Assembly: GCA_036260805.1 (NCBI GenBank)
Contig: DATALZ010000057.1
Location: 1 to 64,000, forward strand
Source of the DNA: Thermocaproicibacter sp036260805
GTDB lineage: Bacteria > Bacillota > Clostridia > Oscillospirales > Acutalibacteraceae
DNA length: 64,000 bases
Reading direction: 5' to 3'
The stretch's first letter is position 1. Each line of letters starts with the position of its first letter. Below are positions 34,659 to 42,251 of this stretch, piece by piece. Both the position numbers and the translations under genes were made by a program. The notes under the pieces are model-generated. The model saw only the letters and a list, made by a program, of their open reading frames with translations, was not told the origin of the DNA and did not search any database.

Positions 34659-36230
34659 TTGCCTTTACAAACGGCAAAACCCGCATCAAGGTTCGATGCG
34701 TTCCTCGAGCGCATCGGTACGCTCACAGCCGAGAATATCCTCTCGGACGAAACATTCGCCGAAATCTTCGTGCAGGAAAACGAAGTCTACCGCCAGCAGC
34801 TGATTAACCGGCTGCGCGGCAGGGCGAAAGAGCTGCATATCCCTATGGAGAATTTCCGCGAGATGCTTGCGGCGCACAAAGCTTTCTGTAAAAAGCGGGA
34901 ACGCGAACAAAACGAAATGCGCCGACGGCAGATCGGGAACGATCAGGCTTGGTACCGTGGTGGAATCGACGAGAACGAATTCTGCAAAGAATTTCTCCGA
35001 GTCCGCCCGATCAGGAACATTAACGGACTGTTCTACGACGAGGACGGCGCCGTGCCTGCCGAAATGCTGGAACAGGAAATCCACAGAATCATCGCGCCGT
35101 ACGTCAGCCGGAAGATCGCCCCGGCGGTAAAGGGACTGATGGACGCGCTGCGAATCGCGGCGTATGCTCCCGCGCAGGCGCCCGACCCGAAACATATCCA
35201 TGTGCTCAACGGCACGCTCGGTGTGGACGGCGTATTCCTTCCGGTGCGCCAGTTCTGCCTGAACCGGCTGAACGTAACCTACGAGGCGGAACGGCCGAAG
35301 CCGGAACGCTGGCTCGCTTTTCTGAACGATCTGCTCTGCCCGGACGATATCCTCACGCTGCAGGAGTACCTCGGCTACTGCCTTATCCCGTCCACAAAGG
35401 CGCAGGCGATGCTCTTTTTGATCGGCAGCGGCGGAGAAGGCAAAAGCAGAATCGGCGTGGTGATGAACGAAATCTTTCAAAATTCGATGGTCTCCGGATG
35501 CCTGCAGGACTTGGAGAACAACCGCTTTTCGCTGGCCGCGCTGGAAAATAAACTCCTGTTTCTCGACGACGACATGAGCGTGAAAGCAACCGAGGACGGC
35601 AGAAACCTGAAAAAAATCGTTACGGCGGAAAGCCCGATTTTAATCGAGCGCAAATGCGTCCAGCCATATGAAGCGCAGCTTTACTCACGACTGCTGGCGT
35701 TCGGCAACGTGCCCCTGCGCGCGCTCTTCGACCACAGCGACGGTATGTTTCGCAGGCAGATTATCCTGCGCGTGAAGCCGAAACCGGAAGGCCGAGCCGA
35801 CGACCCGTTCCTCGCGGAAAAGCTCCTTGCCGAAAAAGACGCTGTTTTCAACTGGTGCTTCGAGGGTTTGCAAAGGCTGGTAAAAAACCGGTTCCGGTTC
35901 ACGGTAAGCGAGCGGGCGAAGAAAAATCTTGAAGAAGCACGGCAGGAAAACTGCAACCTCATCCGCTTTCTGGCGGACAACGGCTTCGTTACGCTCGGCG
36001 ACCCGCAGGCTTCCATCACCTGCGAGAATCTGATGCTCTGCTACGAATACTGGTGCCGCATCAACTCGGAGCTGCCGCTCAAACGCAACACCGCAATCCT
36101 ATACCTGAAAACGAACGCGGAAAAGTACGGAATCCGCTACAGCTACAACATTCTGAACGACAGGCACAGGCGCGTGCGCGGCTTTGAGGGAATCCGCCAG
36201 ATGATACGGTTCGGCGGCACGGACGTGTAA
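34659..36230 (+). CDS. Lone D5/P4-type SF3 helicase (phage/plasmid primase family)
   Basis: About 523 aa from a TTG preceded at 9 bases by GAAAGGA; other in-frame TTG codons at 34617 and 34641 are possible. A D5_N-like region (residues about 190-250) precedes an SF3 helicase core: Walker A GSGGEGKSRIG, Walker B LLFLDDDM, sensor-1 LLAFGNVPL and the arginine segment MFRRQIILRV. The C-terminus looks winged-helix-like. The first 170 residues show no prim-pol catalytic motif. Such proteins replicate phages, plasmids and satellites, yet no integrase, capsid or plasmid gene is near. It could be a remnant of an integrated element or a domesticated helicase. Confidence 0.8.
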   Translation: MPLQTAKPASRFDAFLERIGTLTAENILSDETFAEIFVQENEVYRQQLINRLRGRAKELHIPMENFREMLAAHKAFCKKREREQNEMRRRQIGNDQAWYRGGIDENEFCKEFLRVRPIRNINGLFYDEDGAVPAEMLEQEIHRIIAPYVSRKIAPAVKGLMDALRIAAYAPAQAPDPKHIHVLNGTLGVDGVFLPVRQFCLNRLNVTYEAERPKPERWLAFLNDLLCPDDILTLQEYLGYCLIPSTKAQAMLFLIGSGGEGKSRIGVVMNEIFQNSMVSGCLQDLENNRFSLAALENKLLFLDDDMSVKATEDGRNLKKIVTAESPILIERKCVQPYEAQLYSRLLAFGNVPLRALFDHSDGMFRRQIILRVKPKPEGRADDPFLAEKLLAEKDAVFNWCFEGLQRLVKNRFRFTVSERAKKNLEEARQENCNLIRFLADNGFVTLGDPQASITCENLMLCYEYWCRINSELPLKRNTAILYLKTNAEKYGIRYSYNILNDRHRRVRGFEGIRQMIRFGGTDV

Positions 36231-36315
36231 ACTTGGCCTGAGAACCCATCCGCAGCAGGCATACACGTTTTACACTCTCATTTCGCAAACTCCAATCTTT
36301 TCCGTATATTATAAT

Positions 36316-36340
36316 CTGCTTAAAAGTAAAAACGCTATAG
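36316..36340. repeat. 25-base repeat, copy 2 of 2
   Basis: Exact match to 5724-5748. Here AAGTAAAAA (36324-36332) can pair with TTTTTACTT (36351-36359). The rest of the 260-base gap 36231-36490 holds a terminator at 36406 and no recognisable gene. Confidence 0.6.
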
Positions 36341-36405
36341 ACACAGTATTTTTTTACTTAATTTTTATCGCAGTCGATTTTACCAAGTGTAGCGCGTGTG
36401 ATTTT

Positions 36406-36435
36406 CGGCCGTCCTTCGGGGCGGCTGATTTTTTT
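36406..36435 (+). terminator. Terminator between the helicase gene and the spoIIIA operon
   Basis: CGGCCGTCC (36406-36414) pairs with GGGCGGCTG (36419-36427) around a TTCG loop, followed by ATTTTTTT. Confidence 0.8.
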
Positions 36436-36490
36436 GTTCTAACGCCTGTACTTTGTCCATATGTATGTTGTGAAGGGAGAGGACAAGGTA

Positions 36491-37510
36491 ATGAATTTAA
36501 AAAGCGAGGAACGATTCGACTCCGCCGCCGAAGGCGTCTGCGAGAGAATCCGAAAATCCCTGAAAGCTCTGCCCACGGACGTGAAAAAACAGGCGCAGGA
36601 GATTCGTCTGCGCGTCAACAGGCCGGTTACAGTTGTGTGCCCAAGAGGCATTTACTTTGTAAAAGAAGGCGGCGGCATCGGGTGCATCATCGGTGCCGGC
36701 TGCATCACTGCCAATAAAAGCGACCTTGAGGAGAGCTTCCGCACGCTGTGCAGCTACTCCGTCTACAGCCATGAAAATGAGATTAAAAACGGATATATCA
36801 CGCTCCGCGGCGGTCACCGCGCAGGCATTTGCGGCACCGCGGTCTTTCAGAACGGAACGGTCTCCGGCATGAAGGATATCTCGTCCGTCAACATACGCGT
36901 GGCGCGGGAGATTCCCGGCTCCGCCGACGTGCTGCTTAATCAGTTAAAGGATACTCTCAGCGGCGGGCTCCTGCTTGCCGGGCCGCCGTCCAGCGGAAAA
37001 ACAACCATCCTGCGCGATATTGCCCGCCAGCTTTCCAGCGGAATCCGGGGGAATATCCGCAAAGTTGCCGTCATCGACGAGCGCGGCGAAATTGCCGGTT
37101 CCTTTCAGGGCATACCGCAGAACGACGTCGGCCTGTGCTGCGACGTTCTGGACGGATATCCCAAGGCCGAGGGAATTATGCTCGCCGTCCGATCGCTTTC
37201 CCCGCAGTACATCATATGCGACGAGCTTGGCACCGAGAACGAGACCCATGCAGTGGAGCAGAGCCTGAACGCGGGCGTGTGCGTCATTGCGAGCATCCAT
37301 GCGGGCAGCGCGGGGGAGCTCCTTCGACGCAGACAGGCTGTCGCTTTACTGAAGACCGGCGCATTTGCCGCCGCCGCCCTGCTGAACGGTTCCGAGGAGC
37401 CGGGGAGCATTGCGGGCATATACAGGGCAGGTGATTTGCTTGCTAAAAGTGATGGGAGCGTTGCTGCTGATCACTGCGGGGTTTCTCGCGGGATATACGG
37501 AATCGCATAA
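36491..37510 (+). CDS. spoIIIAA: Stage III sporulation protein AA
   Basis: ATPase of the SpoIIIA-SpoIIQ channel that links mother cell and forespore, 339 aa. The secretion-ATPase-like core has Walker A AGPPSSGKTTILRD near residue 165 and Walker B region VAVIDERGEIAGS. Downstream come the DVLDGYPKAEGIMLAVRSLSPQ-type segment (arginine finger region) and ICDELGTENE. ATG 36491 is preferred because GGGAGAGG lies 8 bases upstream; an ATG 30 bases earlier is in frame. First gene of a complete spoIIIAA-AH operon. No sigma-E promoter could be picked with confidence. Confidence 0.95.
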   Translation: MNLKSEERFDSAAEGVCERIRKSLKALPTDVKKQAQEIRLRVNRPVTVVCPRGIYFVKEGGGIGCIIGAGCITANKSDLEESFRTLCSYSVYSHENEIKNGYITLRGGHRAGICGTAVFQNGTVSGMKDISSVNIRVAREIPGSADVLLNQLKDTLSGGLLLAGPPSSGKTTILRDIARQLSSGIRGNIRKVAVIDERGEIAGSFQGIPQNDVGLCCDVLDGYPKAEGIMLAVRSLSPQYIICDELGTENETHAVEQSLNAGVCVIASIHAGSAGELLRRRQAVALLKTGAFAAAALLNGSEEPGSIAGIYRAGDLLAKSDGSVAADHCGVSRGIYGIA

Positions 37511-37931
37511 GCTTACGCTGCGGGTGGAAAAGCTCGAAGCGTTCCTTCGTTTTCTTTCGGCAGCGAAAACGGAAATACGGTACTCTTCCATGCCGGTGGA
37601 ATCCATCATCCGCAGGCACGGCGAGGGGATCTCTTTTTTCAGTTATATCAAGGAAGGCAGCTCCGGGGGCGACTGGCTCTCGGCGTGGAACGAAGCCGTA
37701 AAACACGCGGTGAACGAGGGATTTTTCCGTAAGGATATGGAGCTGCTGCAGGGTTTCGGCGCGGGCTTCGGGGCAAGCGACACCGACGGCCAGCTTTCGC
37801 ATTTTACCCTGTACTCAGAGCTTACCGCCGCCGCTCTGCGCGACGCCAAAGAGGAGCGCAACCGCAAATCGAAGCTGTACCTCATGCTGGGCTTATTCGG
37901 CGGAATGGCCGCTGCAATTTTACTTTGCTGA
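37440..37931 (+). CDS. spoIIIAB: Stage III sporulation protein AB
   Basis: A 163-aa membrane protein of the SpoIIIA complex that resembles type II secretion GspF. A TTG start at 37440 gives the family opening MLKVMGALLLITAGFLAGY and follows AGGGCAGG at 9 bases; this start overlaps spoIIIAA by 71 bases. Membrane segments lie at the N-terminus and at the extreme C-terminus (YLMLGLFGGMAAAILLC), with a helical cytosolic domain (LRVEKLEAFLRFLSAAKTEI) between them. Upstream starts (GTG 37431, TTG 37410) are possible. Confidence 0.9.
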   Translation: MLKVMGALLLITAGFLAGYTESHKLTLRVEKLEAFLRFLSAAKTEIRYSSMPVESIIRRHGEGISFFSYIKEGSSGGDWLSAWNEAVKHAVNEGFFRKDMELLQGFGAGFGASDTDGQLSHFTLYSELTAAALRDAKEERNRKSKLYLMLGLFGGMAAAILLC

Positions 37932-37986
37932 AAATAGAAGGACAGTTTGAAAATCGCGTGTTTTCAAACGAAAGGATGGTCAGAAA

Positions 37987-38181
37987 ATGAATGTGGATTT
38001 AATTTTCAAAATCGCCGCGATCGGGATTATTGTTTCGGTGCTGAACCAGCTTCTCATCCGGTCGGGCAGGGAAGAACAGGCCATGATGACGACCCTCGCG
38101 GGGCTGATTGTCGTGCTGATGATGATTATCCAGCAGATCAGCGCCCTGTTCAAGTCGATTAAATCCATTTTCGGGCTTTGA
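37987..38181 (+). CDS. spoIIIAC: Stage III sporulation protein AC
   Basis: A 64-aa protein with two membrane helices (LIFKIAAIGIIVSVLNQLL; MMTTLAGLIVVLMMIIQQI), the normal size and pattern for SpoIIIAC, a small channel component of the feeding-tube complex. The ribosome site AAAGGATGG lies 9 bases upstream of the ATG. It abuts spoIIIAD, whose start codon is 3 bases downstream of the stop. Confidence 0.93.
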   Translation: MNVDLIFKIAAIGIIVSVLNQLLIRSGREEQAMMTTLAGLIVVLMMIIQQISALFKSIKSIFGL

Positions 38182-38183
38182 TT

Positions 38184-38573
38184 ATGAATATCGTAGGGAT
38201 CGCCGGAATCGCGATCTGTGCGGCAATCATCGCCGTAATGCTCCGCCGGTACAATCAGGAGTACGCCGTCATCATCAGTGTAGCGGCGGGCGTCGTGATT
38301 CTCATCGAGATTTTAGTGAATATTGCGCCTGCGGTCAGGCAGATCAATACACTGCTTTCTTCCGCGGGGCTTACCGCGGATTATGCGGTTATCCTGTTCA
38401 AAACACTGGGCATCTGTTTTCTGGCGCAGTTTGCCGCGGATTCCTGCCGCGACGCGGGCGAGAGCGCCCTCGCTTCCAAAGTGGAGCTGGCAGGCAAAAT
38501 TGCGATTGTCGTTCTGGCGCTGCCTTTGTTTGAGAAGATTGCGAAAACCGCAACGGGGCTGATCGGCGCATAG
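38184..38573 (+). CDS. spoIIIAD: Stage III sporulation protein AD
   Basis: A 129-aa membrane protein with several hydrophobic segments (IVGIAGIAICAAIIAVMLRR; AVIISVAAGVVILIEILVNI; a C-terminal VVLALPLFEKIAKTATGLI). It carries the family segment ILFKTLGICFLAQFAADSCR around residues 72-91. ATG 38184 is used; a TTG six bases upstream overlaps spoIIIAC. No good ribosome site is present, so translation is probably coupled to spoIIIAC. Confidence 0.92.
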   Translation: MNIVGIAGIAICAAIIAVMLRRYNQEYAVIISVAAGVVILIEILVNIAPAVRQINTLLSSAGLTADYAVILFKTLGICFLAQFAADSCRDAGESALASKVELAGKIAIVVLALPLFEKIAKTATGLIGA

Positions 38574-38636
38574 AGCGAAATATTGCATCTTTCGTTGGTA
38601 TATAAAATCCCGCAATACGTTTAAAGAGAGGGAACC

Positions 38637-39794
38637 ATGAAAAAAACGGTTTGTTTCCTGATTTTAATCCTTGCCGCATTCCTTTTCCATACCGCGGCGT
38701 TTGCGGAGCAGACCGCTTCTTCCCAGAGCAGTATGGAGAGCTATTACCAGGAACAGCTTGAGCAGAGCGGCGCCGACAAATTACAGGACAAACTCCCCGA
38801 CGACACGAAAAAAATCCTGCAGGAGCTTGGCATTAGCGGTTCGGACTGGAACTCCATTACGTCCATCACACCGCAGAATTACTTTGAAAAGATTCTCTCG
38901 GTTTTTACCGGAAAAGCGAAAAATCCGCTGCGCGTCCTCGCTTCGGTCATCGCCGTTATTCTGCTGTGCGCCCTTTTGGACGGCATGAAGCTTTCCTTCG
39001 GCGAGAAGCCGCTTGGCGGAATCATCGGCATGGTTGGCACGCTGTGCATCTGCACCATTGTGGTTCAGCCTATTGTCGCCTGTATCTCCGACGCGGCGGA
39101 TGTGCTGAAAGCCTCTTCCGGTTTTCTGCTGGCCTGCGTGCCCGTGCTGGTCGCCATTATGGCGGCGGCGGGGCAGTCGGTTTCGGCGGGCTCCTACCAT
39201 TTGCTGATGATGGCCGCCGGCAACGTGATTTCCATTTTCGCCACGACCGTCCTCGTGCCAATGATGAATATTTTCCTAGCGCTCTCCGTGGTTTCGTCCG
39301 TCTCGCCGAACATCAACCTGAACGGCCTGTGCAACGTGCTGAACAAGGCCGTCAAGTGGGTTATGGCGCTTGGAATGACGCTTTTCACCGGGCTGATCAC
39401 CATGCATTCCATTGTGGCTTCTTCGCTGGACAGCACCGGCGCGAAAGCGGCCAAATTCGTGGTGAGCAGTTTTGTACCGGTCGTCGGCAACGCGCTCGGC
39501 GAGGCTCTGAACACCGTTACCGGCTGCGTGAAGATGCTCAAATCCGGCGTAGGGGCGTTCGGGCTGCTGGCGGGGCTGTTCGTTTTTCTGCCCGTCATTG
39601 CCGAATGTGTGCTGTGGATTCTCACCCTGATGCTCTGTTCGGGAATCAGCCAGGTGTTCGAGCTTAAAGAGATTACCGGGCTGCTCAAAGCTTCGTCGGA
39701 CGTTGTCTCCACCATGCTGGCGATTCTTCTGTGCTGCATGATGGTGCTGATCATTTCCACCGTTGTAATGCTTGTGATCGGTGGCGTAACGTGA
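38637..39794 (+). CDS. spoIIIAE: Stage III sporulation protein AE
   Basis: A 385-aa polytopic protein of the SpoIIIA channel with a cleavable signal (KKTVCFLILILAAFLFHTAAFA). A soluble acidic part to residue 100 (YYQEQLEQSGADKLQ) is followed by six or more membrane helices with the family sequences LLDGMKLSFGEKPLGG and VVSSVSPNINLNGLCNVLNK. It lies in the standard position between AD and AF, 63 bases after AD. Secure. Confidence 0.94.
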   Translation: MKKTVCFLILILAAFLFHTAAFAEQTASSQSSMESYYQEQLEQSGADKLQDKLPDDTKKILQELGISGSDWNSITSITPQNYFEKILSVFTGKAKNPLRVLASVIAVILLCALLDGMKLSFGEKPLGGIIGMVGTLCICTIVVQPIVACISDAADVLKASSGFLLACVPVLVAIMAAAGQSVSAGSYHLLMMAAGNVISIFATTVLVPMMNIFLALSVVSSVSPNINLNGLCNVLNKAVKWVMALGMTLFTGLITMHSIVASSLDSTGAKAAKFVVSSFVPVVGNALGEALNTVTGCVKMLKSGVGAFGLLAGLFVFLPVIAECVLWILTLMLCSGISQVFELKEITGLLKASSDVVSTMLAILLCCMMVLIISTVVMLVIGGVT

Positions 39795-39932
39795 AATAAT
39801 GCGTAATTCGTTTCACATTATTTCACGATAAAAAAAGCCACTTGTCGGTTGGTATGTTTGACCGGCATCCGCTTGCGCCGTGGCTATAAATTTTACGATA
39901 TTTCAGAACGAATCGGAAGGATGTGGGTTCCC

Positions 39933-40415
39933 GTGTACGGAATTCAACAGTGGACTGCGGTGATCTGCCTGGCCGCGCTGGTCGCCGCGCTGGCGCAGAC
40001 CCTCATTCCCGCAGGCTCCATGGAGCGCATGGGCAAGTTCGTCGTGGGGGCGTTCATCATCTGCGTTATGATTGCGCCGGTCTCGAAAATCGTGCCGCAG
40101 ATCAATTCGGGAATGCAGAGTGCGGGGAGTACTTCCGAGGTGCAGAAAACAAAGCTCGAAACAACGGTAAACGACCAGATTATTTCGGAATCGCAGAAGA
40201 GCATTACCAATCTGGTGGCGGCGGAGCTGAGCAGAATCCACATAAAATGCAAAAATGTTCAGGTTGTTATGGATACAAACGGGAACGGCCGCATATCAAT
40301 TAATAAAGTAATTGTGAGGTTGGACAAAAAAGATGCCGCCGAAGCTTCGACGGTCTCGGACTATCTGAATAAGGAACTGGAAATTAAAACGGAGGTTGTT
40401 TCAGATGGCGGTTGA
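39933..40415 (+). CDS. spoIIIAF: Stage III sporulation protein AF
   Basis: A 161-aa membrane-anchored component of the SpoIIIA complex. Two N-terminal helices (WTAVICLAALVAALAQTLIP; MGKFVVGAFIICVMIAPV) precede a soluble domain with the ring-building-motif-like sequence ELSRIHIKCKNVQVVMD. The start is uncertain: GTG 39933 follows GGAAGG at 12 bases, and an ATG at 39921 directly abuts the same site. The 3' end overlaps spoIIIAG by 11 bases. Confidence 0.85.
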   Translation: MYGIQQWTAVICLAALVAALAQTLIPAGSMERMGKFVVGAFIICVMIAPVSKIVPQINSGMQSAGSTSEVQKTKLETTVNDQIISESQKSITNLVAAELSRIHIKCKNVQVVMDTNGNGRISINKVIVRLDKKDAAEASTVSDYLNKELEIKTEVVSDGG

Positions 40416-41013
40416 AAAAGGCGGAGACAGCGAAAAAGCCAAGGGCCTGTTTCAAAAACTTGCGGAGAATGATACCTGCCGAAAAATCATCATCGGAGCC
40501 GGCCTGCTGGGAATCGTGCTGATTCTGGTTTCCGGGAGCCTAAAAAGCTGCTCCGTGCAGCCTCCCGCAGGCACTTCGGCGTCATCGGCGTCTTCCGGTA
40601 CAATCATCACCGCGGAAGAGTACGAAAAGCAGATGGAGAACAGCCTTTCCGATCTGATTACGCAGATCGACGGCGTCGGTAAAGCCAAGGTAATGGTGAC
40701 TCTCGAGCAGACGACAAAGAGCGTTTATGCAACACAGGAAAAAACGAGCGACCAGCAGACGAACGAGAACGCGGAGAGCGGAACGGGAAAAAATGAGACA
40801 AACAACAGCAACGAAACATCATATCTTCTGATAAAAGACGCAGACGGTTCGGAAAAAGCGGTCAAGATAACCGATATTCAGCCGGTGGTGAAAGGCGTAG
40901 TCGTCGTGTGCGACGGCGGCGGCGACCCGAAAGTACAGCAGGACATAACCGATGCCGTTACGACGGCACTCCACATTACTTCTGTGCGGGTGTGCGTCAT
41001 AAAAGCAAAATAA
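40405..41013 (+). CDS. spoIIIAG: Stage III sporulation protein AG
   Basis: A 202-aa ring-forming protein. One membrane helix (IIIGAGLLGIVLILVSGSL, around residues 28-46) is followed by a Ser/Thr-rich linker and the ring-building domain (LSDLITQIDGVGKAKVMVTL), then an Asn/Thr-rich insertion and VVKGVVVVCDGGGDPKVQQD. ATG 40405 follows GGAGGT at 8 bases. It should assemble into the large ring in the intermembrane space with SpoIIIAH and SpoIIQ or its clostridial equivalent. Confidence 0.93.
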   Translation: MAVEKGGDSEKAKGLFQKLAENDTCRKIIIGAGLLGIVLILVSGSLKSCSVQPPAGTSASSASSGTIITAEEYEKQMENSLSDLITQIDGVGKAKVMVTLEQTTKSVYATQEKTSDQQTNENAESGTGKNETNNSNETSYLLIKDADGSEKAVKITDIQPVVKGVVVVCDGGGDPKVQQDITDAVTTALHITSVRVCVIKAK

Positions 41014-41036
41014 TAAAAATCAGGGGGAATTTATTT

Positions 41037-41669
41037 ATGACAATGGGTAAGCGGCAGCTTGTGCTTGCGGCGCTTGTAGTCGCACTTGGCGCAGCCGTAT
41101 ATCTGAACTGGGTATTTGCTGGCAACACAACCCTTCCGGCAACGCAGGCAGTCACCTCGGGTGGCAGGGAGCTTGGGCAGACCCTTATGGTAAACGGCAG
41201 TGCGGTTTCCGGCAAGACGGCGAACGCCTCGGCGGCCTCCGGCAAAGCGGTTTCCGGCAAAGCAAACGTGTCGTCCACAAAGGGCTCCGCGGTAAAGACT
41301 TCGGCCAATGCCGGTTCAAACGATGAGTATTTCAACGAAGCAAGGCTTTCACGCCAGAAGACGCAGGACACGGCCAAAGAAGATATCGCAAAAATTCTGG
41401 AAGACGCCAAATCCAGCGACGCTGTGAAGAAAGAAGCGGTCGATAAAGCCGCCGTCATCACGCAGAATATGCTCAAGGAAACCGACATTGAGAACCTTGT
41501 TAAGGCGAAGGGATTCTCCGACTGCGTTGTAACCATCAATAACGGCCAATGCAGCGTTGTGGTAAAAACGAAAGCGAACGCAGAGAGCGACGCCGTTGTG
41601 ATTCAGGACATCGTTGCCGGACAGACCGGGCTTTCCTTCGATAAAATTAAGATTATCGAGCGCGTATAG
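41037..41669 (+). CDS. spoIIIAH: Stage III sporulation protein AH
   Basis: A 210-aa SpoIIIAH. The N-terminal helix LVLAALVVALGAAVYLNWVF anchors it, followed by a low-complexity stretch made of SGKT/SGKA-like repeats (residues about 55-90). The YscJ/FliF-like domain comes next (DEYFNEARLSRQKTQDTA, IVAGQTGLSFDKIKI). ATG 41037 follows AGGGGGA at 9 bases. Last gene of the operon; in the family it docks with SpoIIQ across the intermembrane space. Confidence 0.93.
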   Translation: MTMGKRQLVLAALVVALGAAVYLNWVFAGNTTLPATQAVTSGGRELGQTLMVNGSAVSGKTANASAASGKAVSGKANVSSTKGSAVKTSANAGSNDEYFNEARLSRQKTQDTAKEDIAKILEDAKSSDAVKKEAVDKAAVITQNMLKETDIENLVKAKGFSDCVVTINNGQCSVVVKTKANAESDAVVIQDIVAGQTGLSFDKIKIIERV

Positions 41670-41697
41670 TTGTGTTTGCACGGAATTGTGGTATAAT
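41670..41697 (+). promoter_or_regulatory. Possible promoter upstream of nusB
   Basis: TTGTGT (41670-41675) and a consensus TATAAT (41692-41697) lie 16 bases apart, just after spoIIIAH. A transcript from here would meet the hairpin at 41737-41763 before nusB at 41847. Confidence 0.5.
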
Positions 41698-41736
41698 ATT
41701 CCCGTGGAAGTTTGACAATTTACAATGTTTTTAAGC

Positions 41737-41763
41737 AACCCTCCACATTGTGGAGGGTTTTTT
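41737..41763 (+). terminator. Terminator after the spoIIIA operon, possibly a nusB attenuator
   Basis: AACCCTCCA (41737-41745) pairs with TGGAGGGTT (41751-41759), followed by a T run. It lies downstream of a good -10 box, so it may act within a leader RNA as well as ending the spoIIIA transcript. Confidence 0.8.
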
Positions 41764-41846
41764 AATGCATAATATTTTGTATTGAGTTCAAGAAGAAGTT
41801 TTATCCGGCCAGCTCCAAAAGGCCGGTATAAAATCGGAGGAAGTTT

Positions 41847-42251
41847 ATGAATCGAAGAAAATCACGGGAACAGGCGTTCATCCTCGTTTTTGAAAGAAGC
41901 ATCAACCATGATACGATTCGCTCAATCGTCGACGCAGCCGAATCCTCGGAAGATGTGCGCATTGAGGAGTTCGCCGAAAAAACCGCCTGCGGCGTGGAAG
42001 ACCACGAAGCAGAGCTTGACGGCATGATTGAAAAATACATCCGCGGCTGGACGATGAACCGGCTTTCCAAAGTCGCGCTGTCCCTGCTGCGCCTTGCGTT
42101 GTACGAGATGAAATTTGAGCCGGATATCCCCGTGAGCGTATCCATCAGTGAAGTGGTGGGCCTTGCCAAAAAGTACGGCGGCGTGGAAGACGCCCCATTC
42201 GTTAACGGTGTTCTCGGTTCGGCCGCCAGGGAGTTCGAGAAAAATGCCTGA
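41847..42251 (+). CDS. nusB: Transcription antitermination factor NusB
   Basis: A 134-aa all-helical RNA-binding factor for rRNA antitermination. The N-terminus MNRRKSREQAFILVFE is the classic NusB arginine-rich start, and the C-terminal half has PVSVSISEVVGLAKKYGGVEDAPFVNGVL, the strongest family signature (split here only by prose). Ribosome site CGGAGGAAG precedes the ATG. It overlaps the next gene by 8 bases and heads a housekeeping run through yitT. Confidence 0.95.
   Translation: MNRRKSREQAFILVFERSINHDTIRSIVDAAESSEDVRIEEFAEKTACGVEDHEAELDGMIEKYIRGWTMNRLSKVALSLLRLALYEMKFEPDIPVSVSISEVVGLAKKYGGVEDAPFVNGVLGSAAREFEKNA

Noticed and set aside
33910..36440. Possible CRISPR array or retron in the accessory patch
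   Set aside because: No regularly spaced direct repeats and no Cas or reverse transcriptase gene; the repeats are two inverted structured copies only.
36231..36490. Attachment-site duplication flanking the helicase gene
   Set aside because: I compared the DNA before 34659 and after 36230 and saw no direct repeat long enough; the 25-base repeat partner is at 5724, not beside the gene.
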